Assembly (NCBI GenBank): GCA_005406025.1
Contig: BGZK01000018.1
Location: 868,001-932,000 of the forward strand
Length of the DNA stretch: 64,000 nt
Direction: 5' to 3'
Source: Eumeta japonica
Taxonomy: Eukaryota; Arthropoda; Insecta; Lepidoptera; Psychidae
Of this stretch, positions 10,767-22,156 are shown in pieces. Positions within the stretch are counted from its first letter, which is position 1, and each line of letters begins with the position of its first letter. A model generated the notes under the pieces. That model worked only from the letters and a program-made list of their open reading frames with translations, searched no databases and was not told the origin of the DNA. A program made the position numbers and the translations under genes.

Positions 10767-12052
10767 TTAGGTCGGGGAAAAAGTCTTTTGGTATTTTATA
10801 CGTAAAAAGTTAAAGTGAAATTCCCTTTGATTGTGCCATTCGTATTTGCTAAGTTTTGGTAGCATCAAATAGATGACATTTAAAAAAAAATACATAAATG
10901 AAAACGGTGTTCCGACATTTTTCTGTCTACAAAAATGAGTGTATCTTACGTAGAAAACATATATTTTGAACTTTTATTACAAAATAGGGAAAAATACGAC
11001 ACAAACCGTGAAAAAAAAAATGTGTCGTTTATGGACGTAATGCAGTGCTGGTATTATAAGTACAAAACTGGTTCAAGCGTTTTTAGACCGGTAATTTTGA
11101 TGTCAAAGGTAAACCTCGCTCTGGTCGACATGGATCGTTCGTCGATCCATTTTGGAAAAAGTACAGCAAGATTTGCATATTAATCCTTACGACATAGCAG
11201 AAAAGCTGGGGATTGACCACAAAACGGGTTTGATGCATTTGGAAAAGCTGGATATACAAAAAAGATCGATACTTGGGTCCCACACGATCTCACTGAAAGA
11301 AATCTAATGAATCGTGTACTTATTTGCGATTACCTATTGAAACGTAATGAAACCGAACCGTTTTTAAAAAGATTGATCACTGATTATAAAAATGGTTTAT
11401 CTACGACAAGAACATGCGAAAAAGGTCATGGTGAAAAAGCAAGCAAGACTCCACGGACTATAGTGAAATCAGGATTAACTTGCAATAAGTTGGTATTATG
11501 TGTATGGTGGGATTGGGCATATGGAAAGGGTATTATTCATTATGAGCTTTTTACCGCCGAGCAAAACCATCAACTTGGATACTGCCAACAGCTGTTATGA
11601 CCCAAGCAAGAAGTAGAGAAACAATGGCCGGAGTTGATCGACAAAAATGCTGTGGTTTTTCACCATGACAACTCCAACATATATTTAGCCACTCAACAAA
11701 TATAGAGAGTTTGGTTGGAAAGCGTTAGTGCATCCACCATATAGCTCTGACCTTGCACCCTCAAATTTTCAACTGTTTCGGTCTCTTCAGAATTCTTTAG
11801 ATAGTGTTAGGTGAACATCAAGAGAGAACTATCAAAACTTTCTGTCAAAATTTTTAGTTGGAAATCCCGAAATTTCTACAGCAATGGGATTATGTTACTA
11901 CCTGCAAAATGGCAACAAGTTGTTGAAGAAAATGGCATATATATATTTATATATATGTATGTATATATATTGTAATGAAATGTAAATAAAATACGATGAA
12001 AATTATCTTGATTTTGTATATAAAATACGAAAAAACTTTTTCTCCGAGTATA
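10767..12052 (+). mobile_element. mariner element 1, full length, inactive
   Basis: A complete Tc1/mariner-type element of about 1.29 kb. The left terminus reads TTAGGTCGGGGAAAAAGTCT. The right terminus is its inverse, with CGAAAAAACTTTTTCTCCGA near 12029-12048, and both sides also share GTATTTTATA inside. The length and termini fit the mariner family, with most resemblance to mellifera-like elements. The duplicated TA expected at the ends is eroded. The same family occurs inverted at 26.8-27.5 kb. Confidence 0.85.
10935..11985 (+). pseudogene. mariner transposase, broken (element 1)
   Basis: The cut-and-paste transposase of mariner element 1 would bind the terminal repeats and integrate at TA. 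ATG at 10935 opens the N-terminal helix-turn-helix region (MSVSYVENIYFELLL...). After frameshifts, family motifs follow: a LEKLDIQKRSILGSHTISLKE-type linker in place of WVPHDLTE, RVLICDYLLKRNETEPFLKR (11314-11373), LTCNKLVLCVWWDW (about 11477-11518) and IHYELFTAEQ. The second catalytic aspartate is present in VVFHHDN (about 11654). The third, in the YSPDLAPSD motif, reads YSSDLAPSN, an Asp-to-Asn change, and a one-base slip lies just before it. The frame ends with KWQQVVEENG near 11935, followed by an AT microsatellite. Frameshifts and the lost Asp make it inactive. The window's other two mariner pieces with catalytic or linker motifs are at 27 kb (same family) and 30-34 kb (a different family). 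Confidence 0.85.
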
Positions 12053-14109
12053 TGTAAAACCTATATTTTGTGATTTTAAAATAAATATTCCGATTGAAAA
12101 AAATAGATGAAAATGCACTCTTTCTTTATTTACAAAAATACTTAGCCAAAAAAAAATGCACAAAATAGTTTTTCAATAAAACAAATAAATTACAGGAAAA
12201 CCTATAAAATGTTTATGGCCTTAAAATAAAACGGTAAATTTCTCAATTTTATACGTAAATTATTACCTAAAATTGCAATTTTTTTTTATTTACCACAAGC
12301 AAATTTAGGTCCTGTTTAAAAACATGGTACATAGACAACATAATCATCATGTAGAACCCTTTACGAGTTTGACTAGCACTTGTCCGGTTTTGTTTGTTGA
12401 ACTTGCGTATCGACAATACGTAGCCGACCATGTATAATTTGCTCGTGTGTATTGTTAAGTTAAGAATGACGTAGTCAGCAATTTAAATCAATACATTATT
12501 GTAGGCACTTTGCGAATAATAGAGTAATTGCTTTAGACTGTATAGAAATACTGTTTCTATTAGATAATTTACTACCTGACATATTCGGCCTACAGTTGTT
12601 CATATCATTGTTTTAGAATTGTGTACCTATATATTGGCGTTTATAAAACAAACGCGGTGTCGTGAATTAATTCCGTTTTGAAACTGTCGACAATATTCTT
12701 GAAGCTGGGAACTGTCGGCGATAGTGCATCCCGGGTTGCGAGTTGTTTTATGGAGTTGCGAGCGCCCCCGCGTGCCGCCGCCTCGATACCTCAGTTGTTC
12801 CACTCCCGCCCACACTCACGATTGCGTTTTAATTAATCCTTATAAAATTTTCCGCAATATAAACGTATCGTTCCGGCTCCGTTCTTGTCTGTATAAAATC
12901 TATGGCATAATATTTCTTCACTGGGAAAATTTCCTGTTACCTACGAATGTACCATACTTTCAATGCTATTGATTTAGTAACACTTTTTATAACAGTCTGC
13001 AATATGAAAACTTTACATTCTGTGTCTAATACGCCTATAACGGTGTTTGTTTACTTTCTTTTCAATAGTATTCGCATGATACTGGCAGGGCGTAAAGAAA
13101 TAATATTTTTAAATGTCAATGTCATTAAACCATTTAACCAATCATATAAACACATTATGTTTCTTAGACAATTTAGAATGAATATTTAATTATTTTTTTA
13201 ATTGACCATTCTCTGCAATTCTCGTCTGGAAACTTTCAATCCGTCTAAATATTACGTACATTTTATGCTATAGTTTGAGTACCAATGCTAAATGCAACGG
13301 TAATGTAAAAAGAATAACGCAATGATTAGATTTATTAGGTATGCTAACATGTGTTCTACTTCACATAATTTCTAATGAAATACTAAACAATGGCTCGAGT
13401 CTCACTCGATCGGTATAGACGATACTCGTCGTCGAAATTGATTTTCTTTACGAACTACCTGATCAATTAAAATACCAAACTCAATAAAACAGAATTGAGT
13501 TTATTATGTGAAGTTATGCTTTATAACATGCAAATTATTACTGAAAAATGTTAAAATTTCGATTGTGATTTTCATGTATTTAGGTAGACTCAAGTAATTT
13601 TACATAGATAAATTATCGCAACAAGTACAAAAACTTTTTCCAAGTTATTTGACATCTTTCACAAGCTCAAATTCTGATTGCAAGGCAATAAATTTTTATG
13701 TTATGCAAAAAAAAACATGTTATTACTAAAAGCATTTGTTTATATTAAAAACAAATGTTGTATTATCATATATATTATAATATAAAATAATAACTTTAGT
13801 AATGTAATATATTAGTTATTATAAATATAGTATTTAGTAATATAATAGTTTAATATACTATATTTAATAGTAGATGTTTGTATATATGAAATCGCTAAAC
13901 TTAACACCGTTTGGACGGTCATCGTTAAACCTGGCACACAATATTTTTTCGTGGACCGGATGATTATGTAAACCATTTTAGCGTTTGTCTTCGACTTCAT
14001 CCCGGTTATTGTATAAGGTAAAGAGGCAAACCGTTACACCGATTCTAATAATTCTATCACTAGTAGAAAGCTCTCACTATCCCCGAATTATAAAGCTTAT
14101 TTTGTATTC
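12053..14109. other. No gene seen
   Basis: AT-rich except for a GC-rich patch at 12640-12830 (GCGAGCGCCCCCGCGTGCCG), where two opposite-strand frames look compositional. An AT-only stretch lies at 13750-13870. A small hairpin (CATTTGTTT...AAACAAATG) is near 13733-13756. The frames at 12724-12972 and 12947-13189 show no known domain. Confidence 0.45.
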
Positions 14110-14310
14110 TGAATTGCTCCGGCTCCACAGGAATCAAAGCCGCGACCGGTAGCGGTATAGAATTTGAAATCGGGGTGGGTATCATAATTGACAGCTGATG
14201 CGAGACCAAAATCGGAGACGGAGCCGGGATTGATGTTTATGATGTTAAGAATAGAATCGAGAACGTGATCGTGATCGAAATCAAGAACAGCACCAAGACT
14301 AGAATTTCAG
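14110..14310 (+). repeat. Cryptic short-period repeat, locus 2
   Basis: Runs of related units such as GGAATCAAAGCCGCGACC, GAATTTGAAATCGGGGT, CAAAATCGGAGACGGAGCC and GAATCGAGAACGTGATCG. It resembles the loci near 2.9, 42.2 and 56.2 kb and is noncoding. Confidence 0.5.
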
Positions 14311-14469
14311 TAAGAACATAATGAAATTGTTAGCGATCACCGATCAATATAAAAGATGATGGAATAACAATTTCCGCCTGCGGTCAGCTAGTTCAGTATA
14401 ATCTTTCAGAAAACATATAGTAAGAGAACAGTAATCGATTAATTAAAACTGAATATATAACAACAACGG

Positions 14470-14760
14470 AATTTCCACGATGAACATTGTATAGACGTCG
14501 CCACAGCTACCGGGTAGATCTTTGAGCGCTCCGGCCGCGGCCCGCTAGTGTTTGTGCGGCCGCGCCGATTCGACTGCTATTCGGCTGCAGGTTCTTTGTG
14601 CTACTGATTCAGCGCAAGTTCGCTAACTGACTGCGGGCGACGGGCGCGCAAATTAACGGAGCCCGTCGACGATGTCGGTGCCGTCGATGTAAGAATCCAG
14701 AATTCCGATCGTGCCGTACGATCTCCAGCTCGAACGATGAATTGAACGAGTGTTGTTGAT
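14470..14760 (+). other. GC-rich island, candidate first exon or promoter
   Basis: The strongest GC island of the window's left half, including CTCCGGCCGCGGCCCGC and GCGGCCGCGCCG. At 14672 ATGTCGGTGCCGTCGAT is followed directly by GTAAGA, so ATG plus about 17 coding bases could be spliced at a good donor. Without splicing the frame closes at once with TAA. No downstream exon was found, so a host promoter or first exon is possible but unproven. Confidence 0.25.
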
Positions 14761-16165
14761 AGACGATAGATTTTGTGATTGTTTCTGTTAGATTTTATTG
14801 TTTAGTTTCAATATTTTAAGTTGGTTCTGATCTGCTTCTGAAGGACACAGCGGTAAAACTGCAAACGTGTGAACAAATTTGATGGTTATAAATTTGAAAA
14901 TAATTTCATCTCTGTAGGCCATCCCTAAAACATGCTATTTTGGAGCTTGGAGCGCCTGTAAACGTATTTATCCGTGTGTTTTTTAGCTCTTCGAGCTCAA
15001 AAATGTGTTGCCTATAAGTTTTTGAGGTCTTCAAGTTCAAGAAATACATGTTAGTTGATGGTCTTAAAGTCGAAGAGGTCAATAACATACGAATTACGAA
15101 TACTTGTATTTTTCGCACAAACTTTCGTGTTAAATATAATTTTTATCATTTTGTATTTTTTTATTATGGAAGAACAATTAATTTGAGACAAAAGTAATAC
15201 ACCATATAAAGTAGATCATGCCTTTTTTCACGAGTATTCAAAATCTCCTTTTTTTCCGGACAAATTTGCCAAAGAAACCGGTTATTGAAGTAGCCGTTTC
15301 GGAGAAAAATGGGTCAGAACGTGACCGTGTAAACTTAAGAGGTTCCTTAGTGCTTAGTGGCAGGTCATCCGAGGCTCGCACGTAGGCGCCAGCGGTGAAT
15401 CGCGGCGCGTCCGCCTGTTCACGCGTTTTCCACAATCGGACACGCGGCTTTAGAGGTTAGGCATTTTGTTATAAGATGTTACGTGTGGTATTGGTGTTTT
15501 TGAAACTAAGATTGTATGTTATTAAAGTTTAAGTGTTTAATAACAATGGCTTTTATTGCTATTGAATATGCAAAAATGATTTATTGTTGGGGATTTTGTA
15601 GAGGTGACGTTGCTGCCGTTGTTGTAGCCGTTTCTTTATTATTTTATGTTATGTATGTATAAGCATATTTTCAATGATATGTTTTTGTTATAGTTGCGGA
15701 AAGATGGATGATTAATTCCATCTTGTATAATTCTTTCCAAGAAATGATCACTTTTTTCTACAAAAAAAGGTCTTTATTTTTGCCGAGATGACTATTTGTT
15801 TGTATGCGAATATTCGATATTTTTTGTTAAAAATTCTACAAATATAAATATTTTTTTAGGTCTATCGACGCCTAATATAATTTGAACGCATTCGCTACCA
15901 TTTCAGAGTTTGTAAATTGTATATCTCAACTTTTTTTAACTTTCAGCGACAAATTTTGAAATAGAAAAACCCATACCGACAGCTGTTTATACCTGCAACT
16001 CAGCTATACACAGCCAGTGATTGTCCTCCGTTACGTTTTTTTATGATTTAACGACACTTATCTACACGCAGTCATAACGTAACATCAGATCGTATATATA
16101 GTACATGTATCGAGGTATCGATTTCATTGAGTTAGTTCAAGTTCAGTTTACAAAAGGAAAACCTG
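14761..16165. other. No gene seen
   Basis: AT-rich. A GC-richer patch at 15330-15470 (CGCACGTAGGCGCCAGCGG) carries a spurious minus-strand frame. Nothing else can be assigned. Confidence 0.45.
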
Positions 16166-16858
16166 TAGACACGGTCGGACTGGTCATATAGTTGAGGTGG
16201 AGTTTGTCAGCCGGGCCCCAGCCTATGCGGGCCCCTATCACGCCTATCCTAGTTCATTCATGCCCAGAGAGAAATGAAACAGACAGATTCGAAAAACGGT
16301 TGATCACGAGGTCATCTCTGAAACATCCCGATATTTAGATCAGCAATATGAGTTTCTTGTACATTATTGAGCTCAAAAATTGTAATGCGCATTTTTTTCT
16401 TGTTTTTGAATAACAGTATTTACCGATTAATTAAACTGTGGAATTAGACGACATTTTTTAGTACAAAAAAGATGTCTTTTCAAGAGTGTTGCTCCATCAA
16501 AAAATTCAAAAGTTATTTTAAAAGGGTATTTTCAGAAAAAATTTAAAGGCCTTTTGAACGAAACAGCAGATTTTGATCTGTTTTATGGCTTTCCAGGTAG
16601 GTTTTCGTCGCAAGAAGTGATGGATGTACTAAAATCGACATGTCAAAAAATTGGGAAGTTAGTTTGAAAAAGCACTTTTTTGGAAATTTTTGGACTTCGG
16701 TAAATTTTAAACGAATCACTGATTTTGATCTGCTTTCTGACATAAGACGTAAGTTTTTCACCATTGAAATTGTATATCCCATTTACCCTTATCGAAAGCT
16801 TCTGGGGAGCCCTTAAATTCATAATACAATCCGGGCCCTCCAAGCTCAGTCCGACTCT
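16166..16858. mobile_element. Candidate non-autonomous DNA transposon
   Basis: CACGGTCGGACTGG near 16169 is matched in inverse by CTCAGTCCGACTCTG ending at about 16857. GGGCCC-containing blocks lie just inside each end (GCCGGGCCCC at about 16211, CCGGGCCCTCC at about 16831). The interior is AT-rich. It holds an imperfect internal repeat: GATTTTGATCTG occurs at about 16570 and again at about 16721, each preceded by a similar T/A-rich stretch. No target duplication was found. The two minus-strand frames here are not recognisable. Confidence 0.4.
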
Positions 16859-16868
16859 GAACACGATC

Positions 16869-16911
16869 ACAAATCACATTTGTTTTTATTGAAAAAACAA
16901 ATATGATTTGT
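16869..16911. repeat. Hairpin, about 19-bp arms
   Basis: ACAAATCACATTTGTTTTT (16869-16887) pairs with 16892-16911 with one mismatch. It lies directly beside the candidate element ending at 16858. Confidence 0.6.
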
Positions 16912-19049
16912 AATTGTGTTTGAATAGACGATTGCGGCTAGAAATTAAAAATGTCAATTTGATCCAAAACTGATTATTGGATTTTAACATTATTAATACC
17001 ATACCAGTTTTGTAGTTAAGTTAAAATAAACAAAGTCCATGTTGACGCTCACGCTAATGCTAGACGCAGCACTGAGCTGAATTAATTGATATGTTGTAAG
17101 AACGGACAAAAAAAGTTATATTTGTAATATCAATAGCAAACACTAACACAGACGATCAAATCAATCACTTTCGAACTCATCACTTTGCCAGAAAATTATT
17201 TCGTCTACGAATTTATTAATGAATATGTTTAACGTACACAAAATAAATAAAACAAAAATTAATTATGAATTGAATTTCATAAAAGCAAACAGATTCTGTA
17301 CGGTCACAAGGGTACAAAGCGAAACTTTCTAGACTTTTCTATTTATATCAGAAAATTTCTCTCATAATATTTAGTTGGAGAACCCATTTTGAGTTTTAGT
17401 GGGTAATAATATAAGATACTATTTTTTGTGACTTTATACATTTATATAGAATAGAACATTATAGATTACAAACAACACAAAAAAAATCACAGATCTCGTT
17501 CTCTACACGACCTTCAAGTGCATTGAAAATTATTTGAATAATAAAAGAAATAAAAGCAAATATCAGCGTCAAAACAATATTAATAACTAAGCATTCTTAC
17601 ATTAAAGATACTTCCTAATTTAAAAAAATAGAAATAAATGGAAAACGACAATTCCATAATAAATAAAATATCCAATGTTAATTTATACATAAAAACTTCT
17701 GTTCACATTTGACATAAGTCGTAAAGTTGTCAAATGGCTAATTAAAAAGAAAGTAATTATGAATTTTCTGTTCTTGATGTCAATTTCTATTGTTGAATTT
17801 GGTTGTGATCCGTTTTTCAATATCAATAAAGATACCGATGCCGATGTTGGTCTTCCCAAGGCCTTTGATGTTAAGGTGATACGAAAACGATTACAAAAAG
17901 CTAGTGTCGAGAGATGGTGCTGTTCGGCTGTATTTCAGAAAAATGTTAGATTTTGTCTCAAATGCTGATTTGCGCTCAAACAAACTAAGTTTCACGGAAA
18001 GTTATTTCAAAGTTTTACATATAGGAGCAATTTTATTCTAAAATTATGACATAATTAGAATAATAGGGCAAAATTTTTACTTGTCTTTCAGCCCTTTTGG
18101 TTTTGTGCTATTAATAATATATAAACAATAAACACACGTGTCCGTAGCCCCGGTCTTGGAGGAACCGGGGCATGAGCCCCGGATGTCAGTTTCAGGGCGC
18201 CAAAGTCATAATATAGCACCGAATCCTACGCACATTGCAGTATCGATTATTCATTTGATTTTGCGCCCAGTTGGTTTTTAAAATTTTAAATTTCGAAATG
18301 TGCTGCGATCAGCTGTAACGCAGTAAATTGTTGGCAACATCTAACGTCGGAAATTTTAATTCAGTGAATTTATTTATTCTATAAATAATTAACGATAAAA
18401 ATTGTTAGAATATTTGTAATGGTTTTTTCTCCCAAAAAGTGTTTTGAATGTTTTTTTTTTTAATAAAATAAATTATATTTTTTGGCGAAAATAAAATAAA
18501 AAAGTATCTAAATAATTATGAACGATGATAATTATATAGGACTAACGCTTTAACTATTAATTTTGAAAAGTCTAAAATCAAAATTGACCTTTGACCGTTC
18601 AAAAGAGGCACACACACCTTATATGTTTCTCATATAAAATTTTATGTTATACAAGTGAAAAACAAATAGATAATAAAGAATGCCTATTTACTAAAGGGTT
18701 CTTATTATCCTGATCATAAAATGTCAATTTGCGTTTTCTTTTTAACAGTTTATCTCAAATGCTGGAGAGAGGGGGCGCCACTATCAAGTTTCTGCCCCCG
18801 TTCGAAAAAATCATAAATTCGAGATACTACAATTGGCGGATTTTTAAAAAGGAATGGATTTACGAATAAGCCACACTTTTTTAGGTTACGACAAATTCTC
18901 TGAAAAAATTTTTCACCAGAGTACTGCGCAGCCGATAATCTTATGTTTATTTATAAATATGGTCAAATAATATGTTTGACGATTCTTCAGTCATCAAACA
19001 TCGAAGAATATTTTTGTAACTTTTCGTATAAATTATAAGAATGATATAC
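16912..19049. other. No gene seen; possible TE ends at 18.1-18.8 kb
   Basis: AT-rich. At 18145-18200 a GC-rich stretch contains a hairpin (CCCCGGT...ACCGGGG) followed by CAGGGCGCCAAAG. At 18770-18810 GGGGGCGCCACTATCAAG precedes CTGCCCCCG. These may be the two ends of a decayed DNA element of about 650 bases. The frame at 17759-17968 is not recognisable. Confidence 0.35.
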
Positions 19050-20050
19050 ATTTAGGGTTCCTGCAAGTATTATATACAAATTTAAAAATGGGTTAATTTT
19101 AATGCAATTGCATCAAAGATCCAATCGTAAACCAATTGTCCTATGTCTATGCGGTGAAGCCACGAAGGAAAATTAACCAGAATAAAAAAAATCAAGGACT
19201 TGACGCTTCTTTAAAATTTCGTGAAAATTACTAAAAACCATACTATTTTTTATAAACAAAAAAAAATAGTATGGTAATGGTGAATAAAGTCAACTGAAAA
19301 CCAGTGAAGCGGTATTTGATACATTTTTAGCGTTCCGTGAGTATTTTTAAGAACCCTTTAATTATGCTGAATTTAATAAATTTTACTATAAAGCCAATCA
19401 AAATAAATCCAATACACTTTTATGGTTTCATGAATTACAGGGAACCCTTCTAATTTAACTGAATTTAATAAAATTAAGAATGGAAACAACTGATCCAGTA
19501 AAGGGATATTCAATACATTTTTAAGGTTCCGTCAAAACTACTGAGGACTTTTATAACTGATTTGGTTTTAATGAAATTTAGAATAAATTGAAAACTAGTA
19601 AAAAGAAATCCAATACATTTTTAGGGTCCCGTGAGAATTACTCAGAACCCTTTTAATTCAACCGAACTTAATAAAATTAAGGATGGAGACGACTGAAAAC
19701 GAGTAAAAGTATATTCGATACATTTTAAGAGTTCCGTGACGATTTCTAAGAACCAATAAATTACCATAGATATGAATGAAAGCCATTACAAGGATATCCA
19801 ACAGATTTTTATAGTTCCGTGAGAATTACTGAGAACTCTTGTATTTAGTCTATTTTAATAAAATTTAGTATGGAGACAACGAATACCAACGTAAGGATTT
19901 TCGATATATTTTTAAAGTTCCGTGAGAAATATTAAGGTCCCTTATCATTAAACTGATGTCAATAAAACTCTGAATGGATATAACTGAAAGTCAATAAAAG
20001 GAGATTCTGTACAATTTTTAGAGTTCTGTGAGTATTACTACCAATCCATA
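19050..20050 (+). repeat. Minisatellite, about 100-bp period, 8 or more diverged units
   Basis: A unit centred on TTTTAGGGTTCCGTGAGAAT recurs at about 19332, 19424, 19525, 19624, 19731, 19814, 19917 and 20023 (spacing 83-107). More decayed units lie near 19055 and 19218. Each unit continues with GAACCC, TTTAATTNAACTGAATTTAA, an ATGGAGACAACTGAAAAC-like segment and AATACATTTTTA. Within a unit, AGGGTTC and GAACCCTT form an imperfect dyad. The divergence shows an old array. The frames inside are closed and non-coding. Confidence 0.8.
19238..19274. repeat. Perfect 14-bp inverted repeat inside the minisatellite
   Basis: CCATACTATTTTTT (19238-19251) and AAAAAATAGTATGG (19261-19274) are perfect inverses around a 9-base loop. 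They explain the longer spacing between the units at about 19218 and 19332. Confidence 0.6.
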
Positions 20051-20059
20051 CTGATTTCG

Positions 20060-20099
20060 CTGAAATTTACACAATTTAATATAATTGTGTAAATTTCAG
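20060..20099. repeat. Perfect 17-bp hairpin at the end of the minisatellite
   Basis: CTGAAATTTACACAATT (20060-20076) and its exact inverse (20083-20099) flank a 6-base loop. It marks the downstream edge of the array. Confidence 0.65.
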
Positions 20100-21949
20100 A
20101 GAATTTTCGGTGATTGTGTTTTTGAGATTAATAAGTACTTTTATAATATGATTTGGGTGATTTCAATGAAATTGCTATAGAGATAGCTTAAAGCAAACTA
20201 AAGGACTGTATTGTTTTTTGTGTTTTATGGTTAAGTTTCACTGAAAATCATGAAAATGTAAGGGGAATGACATGACTAGTTTAGCTGACATTTTCAGTTT
20301 GTTAAACGAAATATGCCTCAGAATACCAAAATTGCGGGCCGTGACTCAAAAGGAAGCAATGATCGTAGTAAAATTTATGCCACATTTATAAACATTTATT
20401 GACACCAAAAATATAGGGGATGGTGTGACAAATGCAGCTGGGTGAGAATGGAATTTTCAATTTGCATAAAAAAAACGATGTCTTTCAATTCTTGTCAAAT
20501 GCCTGTTAATGGATTTTAACAATAATTCAAAACGATACAATAAAGTTCATGGCACATACGTTTTTCACATGCCGAACAGTTTTTAACAAATGCCTAGCCA
20601 AGACCAGCAAAAAAATCAGGTATTTCTGAGTAAAAGTTAAACGTGTAGGCTGAAAAAAGTTGAATTTACAAAATGATGACAAACATTGGTGCATCTTGTA
20701 CATAAAATGTTTTTCAAAAATTCTACACGAATAGTAAACAAACGTATACCGTTAAATAAATAACAGAATTGGCTTGCGGGATTGTAGTTTATAGAAATTC
20801 CTATGCGTCCATAAAAGTCATTAAATATTTCAGATGAAAAGCAAATTGTGTGTAATATTATTGTTGTGAAATATATGTTCTTAAAAGCTGACTTACTAAG
20901 TGGACTCCAATTTCAAAATGTACATAATTTCAAGAAAATGTAACCAAACAAATTTATTTGCTTAATTTTTTTTTATTTTCATATTTCTTTAGCTAGACGC
21001 TTAAGAAATATGAAATCATCATTTTTTTCATCATCGTCGGATCTTACGTCTTAATAATCTTACGACGTAATTGTTACCTTATATTTTGCATTTATAGTGT
21101 TAAAATTACTATGGCATGACCTACAGTGATTGCCAATAGTAAAATTATTAGATTATTGCACGTATCAGATAACAACGTCTGCATGTTTCAAATATGTTGT
21201 ATTTCTAAAAAATTCTAGCAATTTTAAAGTATATTCTGTGGAAATCTTTATTGTTTTACCTCAAATAAAGCCGTCTTTACAATAATTTTTATTTAATCCC
21301 TTATATTATCTGGAAAAATCTTTTCTCAAAACGCTTTATCTAGTTCAATGTTTACGTAACATTACAAAAGCATTTCAAATGTTTATGTGCACGATCTAAT
21401 ATGAAATTTTAATATAATTTTAGTTATTACATATTCAATTACTTAGTTTTTATGAGTATTTAATATGAAACGAAACACAGTTTATCATCTCATCTTATTT
21501 ATAAATTTGCAATATTTTCCGCGAAAATAAGAACTAGTTTTGAAAAACATATAATAGCAACACAAAGCTGTTCAAATAAAGTCATATTAAAATATGTAAT
21601 TGATATATCTACTTATTGATTCTAAGCATTAGTTTACGTTTAATAATGTATTTTAACTGTAAACAAGAAATATTTTTTTTTAATTTTAAAATTATTGCTT
21701 ATGATTTTCAATTTTCTTCAGCACATCATAAACGGCGTACCCAAATTAGTCTCAATTAAATATAAATAATTTCAAATAAATATAACATCTTACAGATCGT
21801 CCTAAAATATATCATTTTAATTTTTTAATAGATTTTAAATTATCTGCAAGATTTGAAACGAAAAATGTGGGAACATGAAAAATCAGTGAGCAGATTTGAT
21901 ATCTCTCAAAGAAAAGAAATGGTTTTACAGATCGTCATATCACGATCTG
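20100..21949. other. No gene seen
   Basis: AT-rich sequence without recognisable coding, RNA or repeat features. Confidence 0.5.
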
Positions 21950-22100
21950 CAAAAAAAATTCTTTTCCATTTCTTCAGTCACTACCGCTGTTGGGCTACCC
22001 GAACGAGGGTCACCTTCGATGGATGTTCTTCCACGTTTAAATTCGGCGCCCCAACAGGCGACTGTAAAATACAGTGGAGCTTCTACTCGTGAAGTATCAT
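21950..22100 (-). pseudogene. mariner-type transposase fragment
   Basis: On the minus strand, 22100 to about 21950 reads without a stop through GAEFKRGRTSIEGDPRSGSP, followed by TAVVTEEMEKNFF. The FKRGRTS.E.DPRSG.P motif is the linker between the two DNA-binding helix-turn-helix domains in many mariner transposases. A weaker continuation (DRDMTICKTISF, cf. the second helix-turn-helix) lies just beyond a stop at about 21949. No catalytic domain is present. It is a different family from the 10.8 kb and 30 kb elements, whose linkers read otherwise. Two plus-strand frames over the same bases (21853-22092, 21896-22156) are shadows. Confidence 0.65.
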
Positions 22101-22132
22101 GTGAGTCTTGGTTAACTAATTCTGTTATGAAA

Positions 22133-22156
22133 TTAACAAGTACAGATACTTGTTAA
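22133..22156. repeat. Perfect 10-bp hairpin
   Basis: TTAACAAGTA, loop CAGA, TACTTGTTAA. It lies just upstream of the mariner fragment. Confidence 0.5.

Noticed and set aside
11083..11283. Minus-strand frame at 11.1-11.3 kb and plus-strand frame at 27.0-27.2 kb as conserved small proteins
   Set aside because: They are nearly identical only because both are shadows of the same mariner transposase in opposite orientations.
13750..13870. Replication origin or matrix-attachment region
   Set aside because: AT-only composition is the sole evidence and similar stretches occur across the window.
19050..20050. CRISPR-like array
   Set aside because: The units are about 100 bases, diverged throughout, lack constant short repeats with unique spacers, and the sequence is eukaryotic.
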